Positions 47,049 through 55,795 of a stretch of 64,000 bases of DNA are shown one piece after another. Below the pieces are notes generated by a model. That model searched no databases, was not told the DNA's origin, and saw only the letters and a list, made by a program, of their open reading frames with translations. A program made the position numbers and the translations under genes. The first letter of the stretch is position 1. The number at the start of each line of letters is the position of its first letter. The stretch lies in contig OY969912.1 in the NCBI GenBank assembly GCA_963704505.1, forward strand, positions 806,001 through 870,000. The letters run 5' to 3'. The DNA is from VRUE01 sp963704505. GTDB lineage: Bacteria > Actinomycetota > Thermoleophilia > Solirubrobacterales > 70-9.

Positions 47049-47899
47049 TGAAGCTGCTGGTCACCGGGGCGGCGGGGATGCTGGGCCGCGACGTGATGCT
47101 CGCCGCCGGCAACGCCGGCCACGCGGTCGTCGGCTTCGGGCACTCCGAGCTAGACATCACCGACCCGGCGGCGCTCGAGGCGAAGCTCGCAGCGGAGCGC
47201 CCCGACATCGTCATCAACTGCGCCGCCTGGACCGACGTCGACGGCGCCGAGGAGGCGGAGGAGGCGGCCGCCACGGTCAACGTCGAGGGCGCCGGTAATG
47301 TCGCCGCCGCCGCCGCGGCGGCCGGCGCCGGAGTCGTCTACGTCTCCAGCGACTACGTCTTCGACGGCGACAAGGGCGAGCCCTACGTCGAGAGCGACCA
47401 GACCGCGCCGCTCTCCGCCTACGGGCGGACCAAGCTCGGCGGCGAGGAGTCGACCGCCGCCGCCAATCCGCGCCACTTCATCGTCCGCTCCTCCTGGCTC
47501 TTCGGCGTCGGCGGGGGCAATTTCGTCGAGACCATGCTGCGGCTCGCCGACGACCACGGCGAGGTCCTCGTCGTCCGCGACCAGGTCGGCTCGCCGACCT
47601 TCACCTGGCACCTCGCCTACGCGATAGTCCGCCTCATCGACGGTCTCGAGTACGGCATCCACCACATGGCCGCCGCCGGGCAATGCTCCTGGTACGAGTT
47701 CGCGCGGGAGATCTTCGAGCAGGCCGAGGTCAAGTGCAAAGTCCTTTCGGGGACCACCGAGATGCTCGGCCGGCCGGCGCCGAGGCCCGCCTTCTCGGCG
47801 CTGGTCAGCCAGCGCCAGCACGCGATCGAGCTGCCCGCCTGGCAGGACGGCCTGGCCAGCTACCTCGCGCAGCGGGTGACCGGGAGCGAGGTCGCGTGA
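47048..47899 (+). CDS. rmlD: dTDP-4-dehydrorhamnose reductase
   Basis: A 283-residue extended SDR enzyme that reduces dTDP-4-keto-L-rhamnose to dTDP-L-rhamnose. It has VTGAAGMLGRDVMLAA, INCAAWTDVDGAEE, YVSSDYVFDG and PLSAYGRTKLGGE (Tyr-x3-Lys). Its C-terminal segment includes FSALVSQR. Second gene of the rmlADBC operon, overlapping rmlA by 1 nt and rmlB by 4 nt (GTGA). Confidence 0.95.
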   Translation: MKLLVTGAAGMLGRDVMLAAGNAGHAVVGFGHSELDITDPAALEAKLAAERPDIVINCAAWTDVDGAEEAEEAAATVNVEGAGNVAAAAAAAGAGVVYVSSDYVFDGDKGEPYVESDQTAPLSAYGRTKLGGEESTAAANPRHFIVRSSWLFGVGGGNFVETMLRLADDHGEVLVVRDQVGSPTFTWHLAYAIVRLIDGLEYGIHHMAAAGQCSWYEFAREIFEQAEVKCKVLSGTTEMLGRPAPRPAFSALVSQRQHAIELPAWQDGLASYLAQRVTGSEVA

Positions 47900-48879
47900 A
47901 GCTGCTCGTGACCGGCGCCGCCGGCTTCATCGGTTCGACCTACGTGCGCCAGGTCGAAGGCGAGCACGAGGTGACCGTCCTCGACAAGCTCACCTACGCG
48001 GGCCGGCGCGAGAACCTGCCCGAGGGCACCCGCCTCGTCGAGGGCGCGATCGAGGACCCGGCGGCGGTCCGCGAGGCGATGGAGGGGGTCGACGCGATCG
48101 TCAACTTCGCCGCCGAGTCCCACGTCGACCGCTCGATCGACGACCAGGAAGCCTTCGCCCGCACCCACGTGGTCGGCACGGGCACGCTGCTCGACGCGGC
48201 CCGCGAGCTCGGCGTCGAGCGCTACCTCCAGGTCTCCACCGACGAGGTCTACGGCTCGATCGACTCCGGCTCCTTCACCGAGACCTCGCCGCTCGATCCC
48301 TCCTCGCCCTACTCGGCGACCAAGGCGGCCGGCGACCTGCTCGTCTCCGCCCACTTCCACACCTACGGGATTGCCGCCTCGATAGTCCGGGGCTCCAACA
48401 ACTACGGGCCGCGCCAGTACCCGGAGAAGCTGATTCCGCTGATGGTCCTCAACGCCCTGCACGGCGATTCGCTGCCGGTCTACGGCGACGGCCGCCAGGT
48501 CCGCAACTGGCTCTTCGTCGAGGACTTCTGCCGCGGCATCCACCGGGTCCTGATCGACGGTAGGCCGGGCGAGGCCTACAACGTCGGCGGTCCGGACGAG
48601 TGCGAGAACATCGACGTCGTCAAGCGCGTGATCGAGCTGGCCGGCGGCGACGAGTCGCTGATCGAGTACGTCACCGACCGCCCCGGCCACGACCGCCGTT
48701 ACTCGCTCGCCTCCGACAAGCTGCGCGAGGAGCTCGGCTGGGAGGCGGAGGTCCACTTCGCCGAGGGCCTCGAGCGCACCGTCTCCTGGTACCGCGACAA
48801 CGAGGACTGGTGGGGGCCGATCCGCTCCGGCGAGTACCGCGAGTACTACGAAAAGCAGTACGGGAAGAGCCTCGGCTGA
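47896..48879 (+). CDS. rmlB: dTDP-glucose 4,6-dehydratase
   Basis: A 327-residue NAD-dependent dehydratase, second enzyme of the pathway. It has VTGAAGFIGSTYVRQV, NFAAESHVDRSIDD, STDEVYGSIDSG (Thr-Asp-Glu catalytic triad), PYSATKAAGDLLV (Tyr-x3-Lys) and SNNYGPRQYPEKLIP. GTG start inside the rmlD stop; the stop overlaps rmlC by 1 nt. Confidence 0.96.
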   Translation: MKLLVTGAAGFIGSTYVRQVEGEHEVTVLDKLTYAGRRENLPEGTRLVEGAIEDPAAVREAMEGVDAIVNFAAESHVDRSIDDQEAFARTHVVGTGTLLDAARELGVERYLQVSTDEVYGSIDSGSFTETSPLDPSSPYSATKAAGDLLVSAHFHTYGIAASIVRGSNNYGPRQYPEKLIPLMVLNALHGDSLPVYGDGRQVRNWLFVEDFCRGIHRVLIDGRPGEAYNVGGPDECENIDVVKRVIELAGGDESLIEYVTDRPGHDRRYSLASDKLREELGWEAEVHFAEGLERTVSWYRDNEDWWGPIRSGEYREYYEKQYGKSLG

Positions 48880-49427
48880 TGCCGGGCCGGCTGGAGACGA
48901 AGCTCGACGGCGTCGTCCTGCTCGAGCCCGAGGTCCACGGCGACAGCCGCGGCTTCATGGTCGAGACCTTCGCCGGCCCGGCCTGGGCCGAGCTCGGAAT
49001 CGACGTCGACTTCGTCCAGCACAACCACTCGCGCTCCTCGAAGGGCACCCTCCGGGGGCTCCACTTCCAAACCGAGCCGGGCCAGGCCAAGCTGGTCCGC
49101 TGCCCGCGCGGGGAAATCGTCGACGTCGCCGTCGACCTGCGCCGCGGCTCGCCCACCTTCGGCCAGTGGGAGGCGCACAGGCTCGACGACGAGCTGCACC
49201 GCCAGCTCTTCGTCCCGGTCGGCTTCGGTCACGGCTTCGCCGTGCTCAGCGAGGTCGCCGACGTCACCTACCTGCTCTCCAGCGTCTATGACCCGGCGAC
49301 CGAGGCCGGGATCGCCTGGGACGACCCCGACGTCGGGGTCGAGTGGCCGGTCGACGAGCCGCTCCTCTCCGAGCGCGACAAATCCGCGCCGACGCTCGCC
49401 GAGATCGCCGACAGCCTGCCCTTCTAG
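48879..49427 (+). CDS. rmlC: dTDP-4-dehydrorhamnose 3,5-epimerase
   Basis: A 182-residue cupin-fold epimerase, third enzyme of the pathway. Features are LLEPEVHGDSRGFMVETF, QHNHSRSSKGTLRGLHFQ (catalytic His region), VDVAVDLRRGSPTFGQW and FVPVGFGHGFAVLSE. It completes a full rmlADBC set for dTDP-L-rhamnose, which the GT2 rhamnosyltransferase-like genes could use. Its 3' end overlaps the convergent GHMP kinase gene by 4 bp. Confidence 0.95.
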   Translation: MPGRLETKLDGVVLLEPEVHGDSRGFMVETFAGPAWAELGIDVDFVQHNHSRSSKGTLRGLHFQTEPGQAKLVRCPRGEIVDVAVDLRRGSPTFGQWEAHRLDDELHRQLFVPVGFGHGFAVLSEVADVTYLLSSVYDPATEAGIAWDDPDVGVEWPVDEPLLSERDKSAPTLAEIADSLPF

Positions 49428-50482
49428 TCGTCGGAAGCCGGGTCCTCGTGAGACCAGGTCGTCAGCCCGGTGAGGTCGAACTGGAAGTCGACCGCCTCGG
49501 CCCCCAGCTCCGCCAGGGCCGCCTGCACCTTGTGTTTGGTGTCGTAGCGGCAGTAGAGGAGCATGTAGCCGCCGCCGCCGGCGCCGGTCACCTTGCCGCC
49601 GATCGCGCCGTTGCGCTTCGCCTCGTCGTAGAGCTCGTCGATGTGCGCGTTGGTGATCTTCGAGGACATCTTCTTCTTGAATTCCCAGGCGCGGTCGAGC
49701 AGGAGGCCGAATTCGCCGAGGCTGCCGCGCAGCAGCGCGTCCTTCATCTCGACCGCCAGCTGCTTCTGCATGCCGAGCCCGTCGAGGGTCCCGCTGTCCT
49801 GCGACTGGTAGCGGTCGGTCTGGTCGTCGATGATGTGGTCGGAGGCGCGGGTGCTGCCGGTGAAGCAGAGGAGCAGGTTGTACTCGAGCTCGTTGATCGT
49901 CTCGGAGTCGATTCGCAGCGGGTTGACGACCACGTCTGTGCCGCGGAACTCGATGAAGTTGAAGCCGCCGAAGACGGCCGCGTACTGGTCCTGGGCGCCG
50001 CCCTTGAGGCCGAGGTCTTCGCGCTCGACCGTGAAGGCGAGGCGGGCGATCTCGTAGTTGGTCAGCGGCATCCGCATGTGCGAGGCGAGCAGGCCGACGA
50101 GGGCGACGACGATGGCCGAGGAGGAGCCGAGGCCGGAGCCGGGCGGCGCCGCCGAGTGGAGGAAGAGGTCGAAGCCGGTGCTCGAGTCGGAGGCGACCTT
50201 CTGGATCGCCGCCTTGATCAGGTCGAGCCGGTCGCCGTCGGGGCGGGCCTCCTCGAGCGCCATCGAGGCGACCGCGTCGAGGTCGAGCGACTGGATCCCG
50301 ATCTGGCGGTCCTCGCGTGGCCGCAGGCTGCCGTAGGCGTAGCGGTTGATGGTCGCGCTGAGCACCAGGCCGCCCTGCTCGGTCGGATAGGGCTGGACGT
50401 CGGTTCCGCCGCCCGCGAAGCTCACCCTGAGGGGCGCTCGGGCGCGGAGAACGCGCCGTGCACGGTCGTCTGCCTCAGGCAT
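49424..50482 (-). CDS. GHMP kinase, heptose-7-phosphate kinase-like (HddA)
   Basis: A 352-residue GHMP kinase: RAPLRVSFAGGGTDVQPY at the N-terminus, the ATP-binding PPGSGLGSSSAIVVALVGLL (about 115-134) and a C-terminal KVTGAGGGGYMLLY. It closely resembles HddA, which makes D-glycero-D-manno-heptose 1,7-bisphosphate in the GDP-heptose route. GmhA, GmhB and HddC partners are not in the window, so a different sugar substrate is possible. The ATG lies 9 nt after TATCGT. It diverges from a GT2 gene with a 25-bp gap. Confidence 0.88.
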   Translation of the reverse strand: MPEADDRARRVLRARAPLRVSFAGGGTDVQPYPTEQGGLVLSATINRYAYGSLRPREDRQIGIQSLDLDAVASMALEEARPDGDRLDLIKAAIQKVASDSSTGFDLFLHSAAPPGSGLGSSSAIVVALVGLLASHMRMPLTNYEIARLAFTVEREDLGLKGGAQDQYAAVFGGFNFIEFRGTDVVVNPLRIDSETINELEYNLLLCFTGSTRASDHIIDDQTDRYQSQDSGTLDGLGMQKQLAVEMKDALLRGSLGEFGLLLDRAWEFKKKMSSKITNAHIDELYDEAKRNGAIGGKVTGAGGGGYMLLYCRYDTKHKVQAALAELGAEAVDFQFDLTGLTTWSHEDPASDD

Positions 50483-50491
50483 ACCCGCAGC

Positions 50492-50501
50492 ACGATATAA
50501 G
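50492..50501. promoter_or_regulatory. Overlapping divergent -10 elements
   Basis: Leftward TATCGT (50497-50492) lies 9 nt before the ATG at 50482. Rightward TATAAG (50496-50501) lies 6 nt before GTG 50508, the spacer containing GGAGG. The hexamers share two bases. Confidence 0.45.
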
Positions 50502-50507
50502 GGAGGC

Positions 50508-51533
50508 GTGCCGGTCAGTCTCTGCGCGACACTCTTCAACGAGGCCGACTCGATAGTCGCCTGGCTCGAGAGCATCCAGGCTCAGACCCGAGTCCCCGAC
50601 GAGATCGTCCTCTGCGACGCGGGCTCGACCGACGGCACGATCGAGCGGATCAGGGCCTGGGCCGGCGACGACGAGCGGATCAGGCTGATCGTCGAGCCGG
50701 GCGCCAACGTCCCCGAGGGTCGCAACGTCGCGATCGCCGCCGCCCGCCACGAGCTGATCGCGGTGACCGACGCCGGCACGATCCTCGACCCCCACTGGCT
50801 CGAGCGGATCCTGGCGCCGCTGGAGGGCGACCCGGAGGTCGGCGTCAGCGCCGGCTTCTACCGGCCCGCCGGCCGCAACTCGTTCGAGCGGGTGCTGGCG
50901 ACCGTGATCACCCCGCGGCGCCGCGACATCGCCGACGACGGCTTCCCGCCCTCGTCCCGGTCGGTGGCCTTTCGCAAGACCTGGTGGGAGGCGGTCGGCG
51001 GCTACCCGGCCTGGCTGCGGGCGGGGGAGGACCTCGTCTTCGACTTCCGCCTGCGGGAGATGGGGGCCCGCTTCGAGTTCGCCCCCGACGCGATCGTCGC
51101 CTGGTATCCGCGGCCGACGCTGCGCGCCTTCTTCCAGCAGTACCGCCACTACGCCCGCGGCGACGGCCATGGCCACCTGTTCCCGCGCCGTCACGCCGTT
51201 CGCTACGGCGCCTACGGCGGCGGCCTGCTGCTCGCGATCCTCGGCCGTCGCTCGCGTCTGGCGCGGGCGCTGCTGGCGCTCGGCGTCCTCGTCCACATGC
51301 GCAAATTCGCCCGGCGGATCGACGAAGAGCGGCCGCTGCGCGGCGCCGCCGGGCTGGCCACCTCCTACACGCTGCTGCCGGTGATCGTCGTCGCGGGAGA
51401 CGTGGCCAAGATGATCGGCTACCCGCAGGGGCTGTGGGAGCGGCGCGTCGCCGGCGGGCCGCAGGGCCTGCAGGACGCGCGGATCGATTCGCACCGCTCG
51501 GCTAGCGCCGACTCGCCGTTATCGCAAGGCTGA
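50508..51533 (+). CDS. GT2 glycosyltransferase
   Basis: A 341-residue GT-A enzyme: VSLCATLFNEADSIVAWLES, IVLCDAGSTDGTIERI, VPEGRNVAIAAARHELIAVT and DAGTILDPHWL (metal site). In the middle GGYPAWLRAGEDLVFDFRL carries the ED motif typical of processive or membrane-associated GT2 enzymes. The C-terminus has hydrophobic stretches (GAYGGGLLLAILG, GLATSYTLLPVIVVAG) that probably bind membrane. GTG start. It overlaps the convergent GT2 gene by 32 bp. Confidence 0.88.
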   Translation: MPVSLCATLFNEADSIVAWLESIQAQTRVPDEIVLCDAGSTDGTIERIRAWAGDDERIRLIVEPGANVPEGRNVAIAAARHELIAVTDAGTILDPHWLERILAPLEGDPEVGVSAGFYRPAGRNSFERVLATVITPRRRDIADDGFPPSSRSVAFRKTWWEAVGGYPAWLRAGEDLVFDFRLREMGARFEFAPDAIVAWYPRPTLRAFFQQYRHYARGDGHGHLFPRRHAVRYGAYGGGLLLAILGRRSRLARALLALGVLVHMRKFARRIDEERPLRGAAGLATSYTLLPVIVVAGDVAKMIGYPQGLWERRVAGGPQGLQDARIDSHRSASADSPLSQG

Positions 51534-52368
51534 GCGCCAGCTTGGCGCCGATCCCGGCGTAGACGGCGGCGTTCAGCAGCGGGTTGTGCTCGGGCGCGTC
51601 GAAGCGCCGGTAGAAGCGGCCCATGCCCCGGTGGAAGGCGATCTCCTGTTTCCGCGCCCGGCGCTCTCCGCTGGAGCCGCCCTTGACGTGCAGGGCGACG
51701 CCGGCCGGCTCGTAGAAGACCTTCCAGCCCGCCCGCCAGAAACGTGCGCACCAATCGAGGTCCTCCATGTAGAGCCAGTAGCCCTCGTCGAGCATGCCGA
51801 CCTCGGCGATCGCCTCGGCGCGGCAGAGCATGAAGGCTCCGTTGACGGCGTCGACCTCACCCGGGTCGTCGTCGCCCAGATGCGTGGCCCGATACTGGCT
51901 CAGCGAGCCGGAGGCGTCCTCGCCGCGCCCGATCCCGGTGAAGTGCGCGAGCGCCGAGAGCGGGGTGGGGAAGGAGCGCTTGCAGGCGTGGTCGAGCTCG
52001 CCGGACTCGGTGACCAGCTTGACCCCGACCATTCCGATCCGCGGGTCCGAGCGCAGCCGCGCGAGCGCCGCGTCGAGGGTCCCGGCGTAGACCTCGGTGT
52101 CGGGGTTGAGCAGCAGCACCGCCTCGGCGTCGCTATCGCGGATCGCGAGGTTGTTGGCGGCGGAGAAGCCGATGTTGGCCTGACGCAGGAGGCGCACCTC
52201 GGGGAACTCGGCGGCGACCATGTCCGGGGTCCGATCGGGGCTGCCGCTGTCGACGACGGTGACGGTCATCCCCTCGGCGGCCGGGTGCTCGGCGAGTGAG
52301 CGAAGCGTCCTACGCAGCAGGCTCTCGCCGCCGTGGCTGACGATGACCACGTCGATGCCGGAGCGCAT
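51502..52368 (-). CDS. GT2 glycosyltransferase
   Basis: A 288-residue GT-A enzyme of the rhamnosyltransferase-like group: DVVIVSHGGESLLRRTLRSL, VTVVDSGSPDRTPDMVA, NIGFSAANNLAIRDSDAEAV, LLLNPDTEVYAG and WLYMEDLDWCARFWRAGW (acidic catalytic region). It immediately follows the sugar transferase gene on this strand (ATG directly after its stop), so it probably adds the next sugar onto the first lipid-linked residue. Overlaps the convergent gene by 32 bp. Confidence 0.9.
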   Translation of the reverse strand: MRSGIDVVIVSHGGESLLRRTLRSLAEHPAAEGMTVTVVDSGSPDRTPDMVAAEFPEVRLLRQANIGFSAANNLAIRDSDAEAVLLLNPDTEVYAGTLDAALARLRSDPRIGMVGVKLVTESGELDHACKRSFPTPLSALAHFTGIGRGEDASGSLSQYRATHLGDDDPGEVDAVNGAFMLCRAEAIAEVGMLDEGYWLYMEDLDWCARFWRAGWKVFYEPAGVALHVKGGSSGERRARKQEIAFHRGMGRFYRRFDAPEHNPLLNAAVYAGIGAKLALSLAITASRR

Positions 52369-53871
52369 CTAGTAGGCGCCGGAGCCGCGGATGATCGCGC
52401 CCGGGGTGCGGATCAGCAGCGCCAGGTCGCCGGTCAAGGAGATGTTGTCGAGGTAGTCGCGCTCCATCGCCAGGCGCTCCTCGAAGGTGAGGTCGCCGCG
52501 CCCGTAGACCTGCATCGGCCCGGTCAGCCCCGGCTTGACCGCGAGCCGGACCCGCTGGCGCTCGTCATAGAGGGCGACGACCGCCTCCTCCTCGGGCCGC
52601 GGCCCGACCAGCGACATGTCGGAGCGGAAGACGTTGATCAGCTGCGGCAGCTCGTCGAGGCTCGTGCGGCGCAGGAGGCGCCCGGTGCGGGTCACCCGGG
52701 GGTCGTCCTGGATCTTGAAGACCGGCTCCTCGAGACGCTCGAGGTCGACCAGCTCCTTGAGCCTCTCCTCGGCGTCGGGGACCATCGTCCGGAACTTCAG
52801 CATTGTGAACGGGTCGCCCTCCTTGCCGGCGCGGCGCTGCCGGAAGAAGACCGGGCGGCCCGAATCGAGGAGGATCACGAGCGCGAGCGCCAACAACAGC
52901 GGGGAGATGAGCGCCAGCAGGACGCCGGAGACGGCGATGTCCATGGCCCGCTTGATCGCCAGGGTCGAGCGCGGCGGGTCGGAGAATCGGAAGTCGAGGA
53001 CGGGGAGCTCGGCGAGCCGGTTGAGCTCGATCCCGGGGCCGAGCAGGCCGTAGTGGCGCGGCAGGATCGTCAGCCCCAGCCCGGCGGCCTTGCACTCCTC
53101 GATCAGGTGCTCGGTCTCGGCCGGGCCGGTCTCGATGTCGGCGAGGACGACGCGGTCGATGCCGTTCTCCCGGGCCACCCGGGAGAGGTCCCCGATCGCA
53201 CCGAGCCGGGGGAGGCCGGTCGCCGCACCGCCCTTCTCCGGCGCCGGCCCGAGGTAGCCGGCCAGCGCCAGCCGGGCCTCGGGGTGGGTGGCGATCCGCC
53301 GGGAGACCAGCTCCGCTCCCTCCGGGCGCCCGACCACCAGGCCGACGTCGATCGGGGTCAGCCGGTGCCAGCAGAAGCGGATCACCGAGCGCGAGACGAA
53401 GCTGCCGACGAGGACGCATACGCCGACCAGGATCGCGCTGCCGGGGGAGAGCGCTCCGACCGGGCTGAGCGCGAGCAGGCCGTCGAGGGCGAGGACCCCG
53501 ATCACGCTGCCCGAGACCAGGGCCGGGACCTCGTCGAGGGTGCTGTGCCGGATGCGCCGGTGGTCGTTGTCGTAGAGGCCGTGGAGCTTCAGCGCCAGGA
53601 ACCAGACCGGGCTGAAGAGGACGGCCCAGAAGAGGGTCGCGATGTCGGTGGTCGAGGTCGCCGCCGTCGCAACCAGCAGGGAGCCGATCAGCGCCACCCA
53701 GTCGCCGGTCGCCAGCAGCCTGCGCAGCAGCGCCCCACGCTCGCGGGCATCGCCCGGCCCGCTCGGGACCGGCGGGCGCGGGCGCTCCTCGCCCTGCTCG
53801 GCCGGCGCGGCGGAGCCGTCGGCGCTCCCGACCCGCTCGCGCCGCGTCGTCTGCTCGACCGGGCGGGTCAT
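52369..53871 (-). CDS. Polyprenyl-phosphate sugar-1-phosphate transferase (PssY/WbaP-like)
   Basis: A 500-residue protein. After a ~45-residue disordered N-terminus come four membrane helices (about 45-145), a CoA-binding-like domain (about 150-290, LVVGRPEGAELVSRRIATHP), another helix (IAVSGVLLALISPLLLALAL) and the C-terminal bacterial sugar transferase domain: FFRQRRAGKEGDPFTMLKFR, RRTSLDELPQLINVF and SLVGPRPEEE. It transfers a sugar 1-phosphate onto undecaprenyl phosphate, starting the repeat unit. ATG 53871 overlaps the upstream stop (ATGA); ATG 53883 is an alternative. Confidence 0.94.
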   Translation of the reverse strand: MTRPVEQTTRRERVGSADGSAAPAEQGEERPRPPVPSGPGDARERGALLRRLLATGDWVALIGSLLVATAATSTTDIATLFWAVLFSPVWFLALKLHGLYDNDHRRIRHSTLDEVPALVSGSVIGVLALDGLLALSPVGALSPGSAILVGVCVLVGSFVSRSVIRFCWHRLTPIDVGLVVGRPEGAELVSRRIATHPEARLALAGYLGPAPEKGGAATGLPRLGAIGDLSRVARENGIDRVVLADIETGPAETEHLIEECKAAGLGLTILPRHYGLLGPGIELNRLAELPVLDFRFSDPPRSTLAIKRAMDIAVSGVLLALISPLLLALALVILLDSGRPVFFRQRRAGKEGDPFTMLKFRTMVPDAEERLKELVDLERLEEPVFKIQDDPRVTRTGRLLRRTSLDELPQLINVFRSDMSLVGPRPEEEAVVALYDERQRVRLAVKPGLTGPMQVYGRGDLTFEERLAMERDYLDNISLTGDLALLIRTPGAIIRGSGAY

Positions 53872-55775
53872 CAGCAGGTCCATCCTTCGCGCAGGCAGTC
53901 GAGCCTCGGGTTGAGGTGGCGGGCCCTGACCAGGTCTTCCTGGGCGGCCGCTTCGTCCCCGGCCAGGTGCTCGGCTTCGGAGCGCAGGTAGTACCACTGC
54001 CAGTTGTGGTCCTCGCGCTGGATCGCGTCGCCGAAGTGGGCGATCGCGCTCGGATAGTCCTTCTGCAGGTCGGCGAGCAGGCCGAGTTGGACGTAGGGCG
54101 AGGCGGCCCAGGGCTCGATCGAGCGCGCCGTGTTGGCGTGGCTGATCGCGCTCCCGATGTCACCGGTGACGACGGCGTTCTGGCTCTGCGTGATCTCCCG
54201 GGTCACCAGCAGCGGGCCGACCAGCGCGACGGCGGCGATCCAGGCCGTGGCGAGGCCGGCGATCGCCAGGCCATAGCGGCGGCCGCCTTGCACGGACGAG
54301 GCTTGTGGCGCCAGTTGAGCGCAGCGCACGCTTACTAAGACACCTGCGGCGAGGAAGAAGACCGCGCCGAGGCCGGCGATCTCCCAGAACCAGTCGAAGG
54401 CGGCGCCCACGGCAAAGGAGAGCATCGCGGCGAAGAGCGCCGCGTAGGCCTCGCGCTTGGGATGGGTCGCGGCCCGCCACGCCGAGAATCCGACCCACAG
54501 CATCGTCCCGACCAGGGCGAGGACGATGAGGCCGCCGATCGCGCCCAGCTCGGCGAAGGCCTCCAGGTACAGCGAGTGGGCATCGTGGAGGTCGAGGTCG
54601 ATCCTGCGGTGCTGCTCCCAGGAGAACTGGTAGGTGCCGGCGCCATGGCCGGCAATCGGCTCTTCCTCGAAGGCTTCGACGGCCACCCGCCAGAAGTCGT
54701 AGCGGCCGGCGCCGGAAAGCTGGCTGAAATGTTGCGAGGGGTTGTTGGTCGGGAAATAGAGGTCGGGCCGGGAGAACTGGTGCCAGGCGCGGCCGCCGAC
54801 GGCGATCGCGACTCCGATCACCGCGATCACCAGGGCGAGGCCGATTCCCCTCAGCAATCCCGGGTGCCGGGACATGTCGACCATGCGGCCGGTCCAGTGG
54901 CCTTCGCGGTTCTCGATCGCTCGCAGCCCGGCGAAGAGGAGGACGGCGAGGGCGGTCCCGGCCAGCACCAGCAGGGCGACGTTTTCCCCCTGCGCGATCG
55001 AGGCCTGGACGGAGAGGTTGTTGGCGAGGCTTTCGTAGTCCTGCACGGCGAGCACGGCGGGCAGCGCGCCCAGGGCGCCGAACCCCAGTGTCGCCAGCAT
55101 CCAGAGGCGGTCGCGGGAGAGCGCAAGCAGGCAGCCGACCGCGACGATCAGGGAGAGCAGCCCGCCGCGGGAATAGGTGAAGTAGAGCGTGACCAGGACG
55201 GCGGGGATCAGGGCCGCCGAGAGCCAGCGCATCCACGCCCAGGAGGCTCCGCGGCTCGACCAGAGCAGCATCGCCACGGCGATTCCGGCGATCGCGCCGT
55301 TGGCGTTCCAGTAGCCGAGCGGATAACGCAGCCGCGGGCCGGTTCCGAGCGAGTCGGAGACTTCGAGAACATGCGGCAGAAGGCGGCTGGCCAGGCCCAG
55401 CAGCACGACTAATGTAACCGCGATTACAAGGCCCTCAGCGAAACGTTGGCGCCTTTCGTCGGTTTGGGCGATTAGGAAAGCGGCAAGGAAGAACGCGAGA
55501 TACACCAAAACGCGATCAGCCTCGATGACGCTCAGCTCCATTGACCCCGACCAGAGGGATGAAAGTGCAGAGAACAGCGCCAGACCCGCGAGCAGACCGC
55601 CAACCCAGTAGAGCGGCCACGCCAAACGTGCCCCAGAGCCCGCCCCGAGGACGAGCAGGGCGATCACCACGAACCACACCGCCAGGCCGGCGATGTGACG
55701 GTCGCTCACGTCAAAACCGCCTCCTGCGAGGGCCAGCCCGACGATCAATGCGATCGGCGCAAGTAGCGCCGCCAT
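53871..55775 (-). CDS. O-antigen ligase/polymerase-like membrane protein with TPR tail
   Basis: A 634-residue protein with about 13 helices and a Wzy_C-type outer loop (about 310-390): FSQLSGAGRYDFWRVAVEAF, IAGHGAGTYQFSWEQH and HDAHSLYLEAFAELG. The C-terminal ~110 residues contain TPR-like helices (SPYVQLGLLADLQKDYPSAI, HFGDAIQREDHNWQWYY), ending in a Cys. This second Wzy/WaaL-like protein may be a ligase while the one at 38151 is a polymerase, or each may serve a different polymer. It is coupled to the sugar transferase (ATGA). No TAnnnT precedes ATG 55775. Confidence 0.87.
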   Translation of the reverse strand: MAALLAPIALIVGLALAGGGFDVSDRHIAGLAVWFVVIALLVLGAGSGARLAWPLYWVGGLLAGLALFSALSSLWSGSMELSVIEADRVLVYLAFFLAAFLIAQTDERRQRFAEGLVIAVTLVVLLGLASRLLPHVLEVSDSLGTGPRLRYPLGYWNANGAIAGIAVAMLLWSSRGASWAWMRWLSAALIPAVLVTLYFTYSRGGLLSLIVAVGCLLALSRDRLWMLATLGFGALGALPAVLAVQDYESLANNLSVQASIAQGENVALLVLAGTALAVLLFAGLRAIENREGHWTGRMVDMSRHPGLLRGIGLALVIAVIGVAIAVGGRAWHQFSRPDLYFPTNNPSQHFSQLSGAGRYDFWRVAVEAFEEEPIAGHGAGTYQFSWEQHRRIDLDLHDAHSLYLEAFAELGAIGGLIVLALVGTMLWVGFSAWRAATHPKREAYAALFAAMLSFAVGAAFDWFWEIAGLGAVFFLAAGVLVSVRCAQLAPQASSVQGGRRYGLAIAGLATAWIAAVALVGPLLVTREITQSQNAVVTGDIGSAISHANTARSIEPWAASPYVQLGLLADLQKDYPSAIAHFGDAIQREDHNWQWYYLRSEAEHLAGDEAAAQEDLVRARHLNPRLDCLREGWTC

Positions 55776-55781
55776 TTGGTC

Positions 55782-55787
55782 TAAGCT
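55782..55787 (+). promoter_or_regulatory. -10 hexamer of the mucin-like gene
   Basis: TAAGCT lies 8 nt before ATG 55796 in a 20-bp divergent intergenic region. Confidence 0.4.
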
Positions 55788-55795
55788 TCCGCGCG

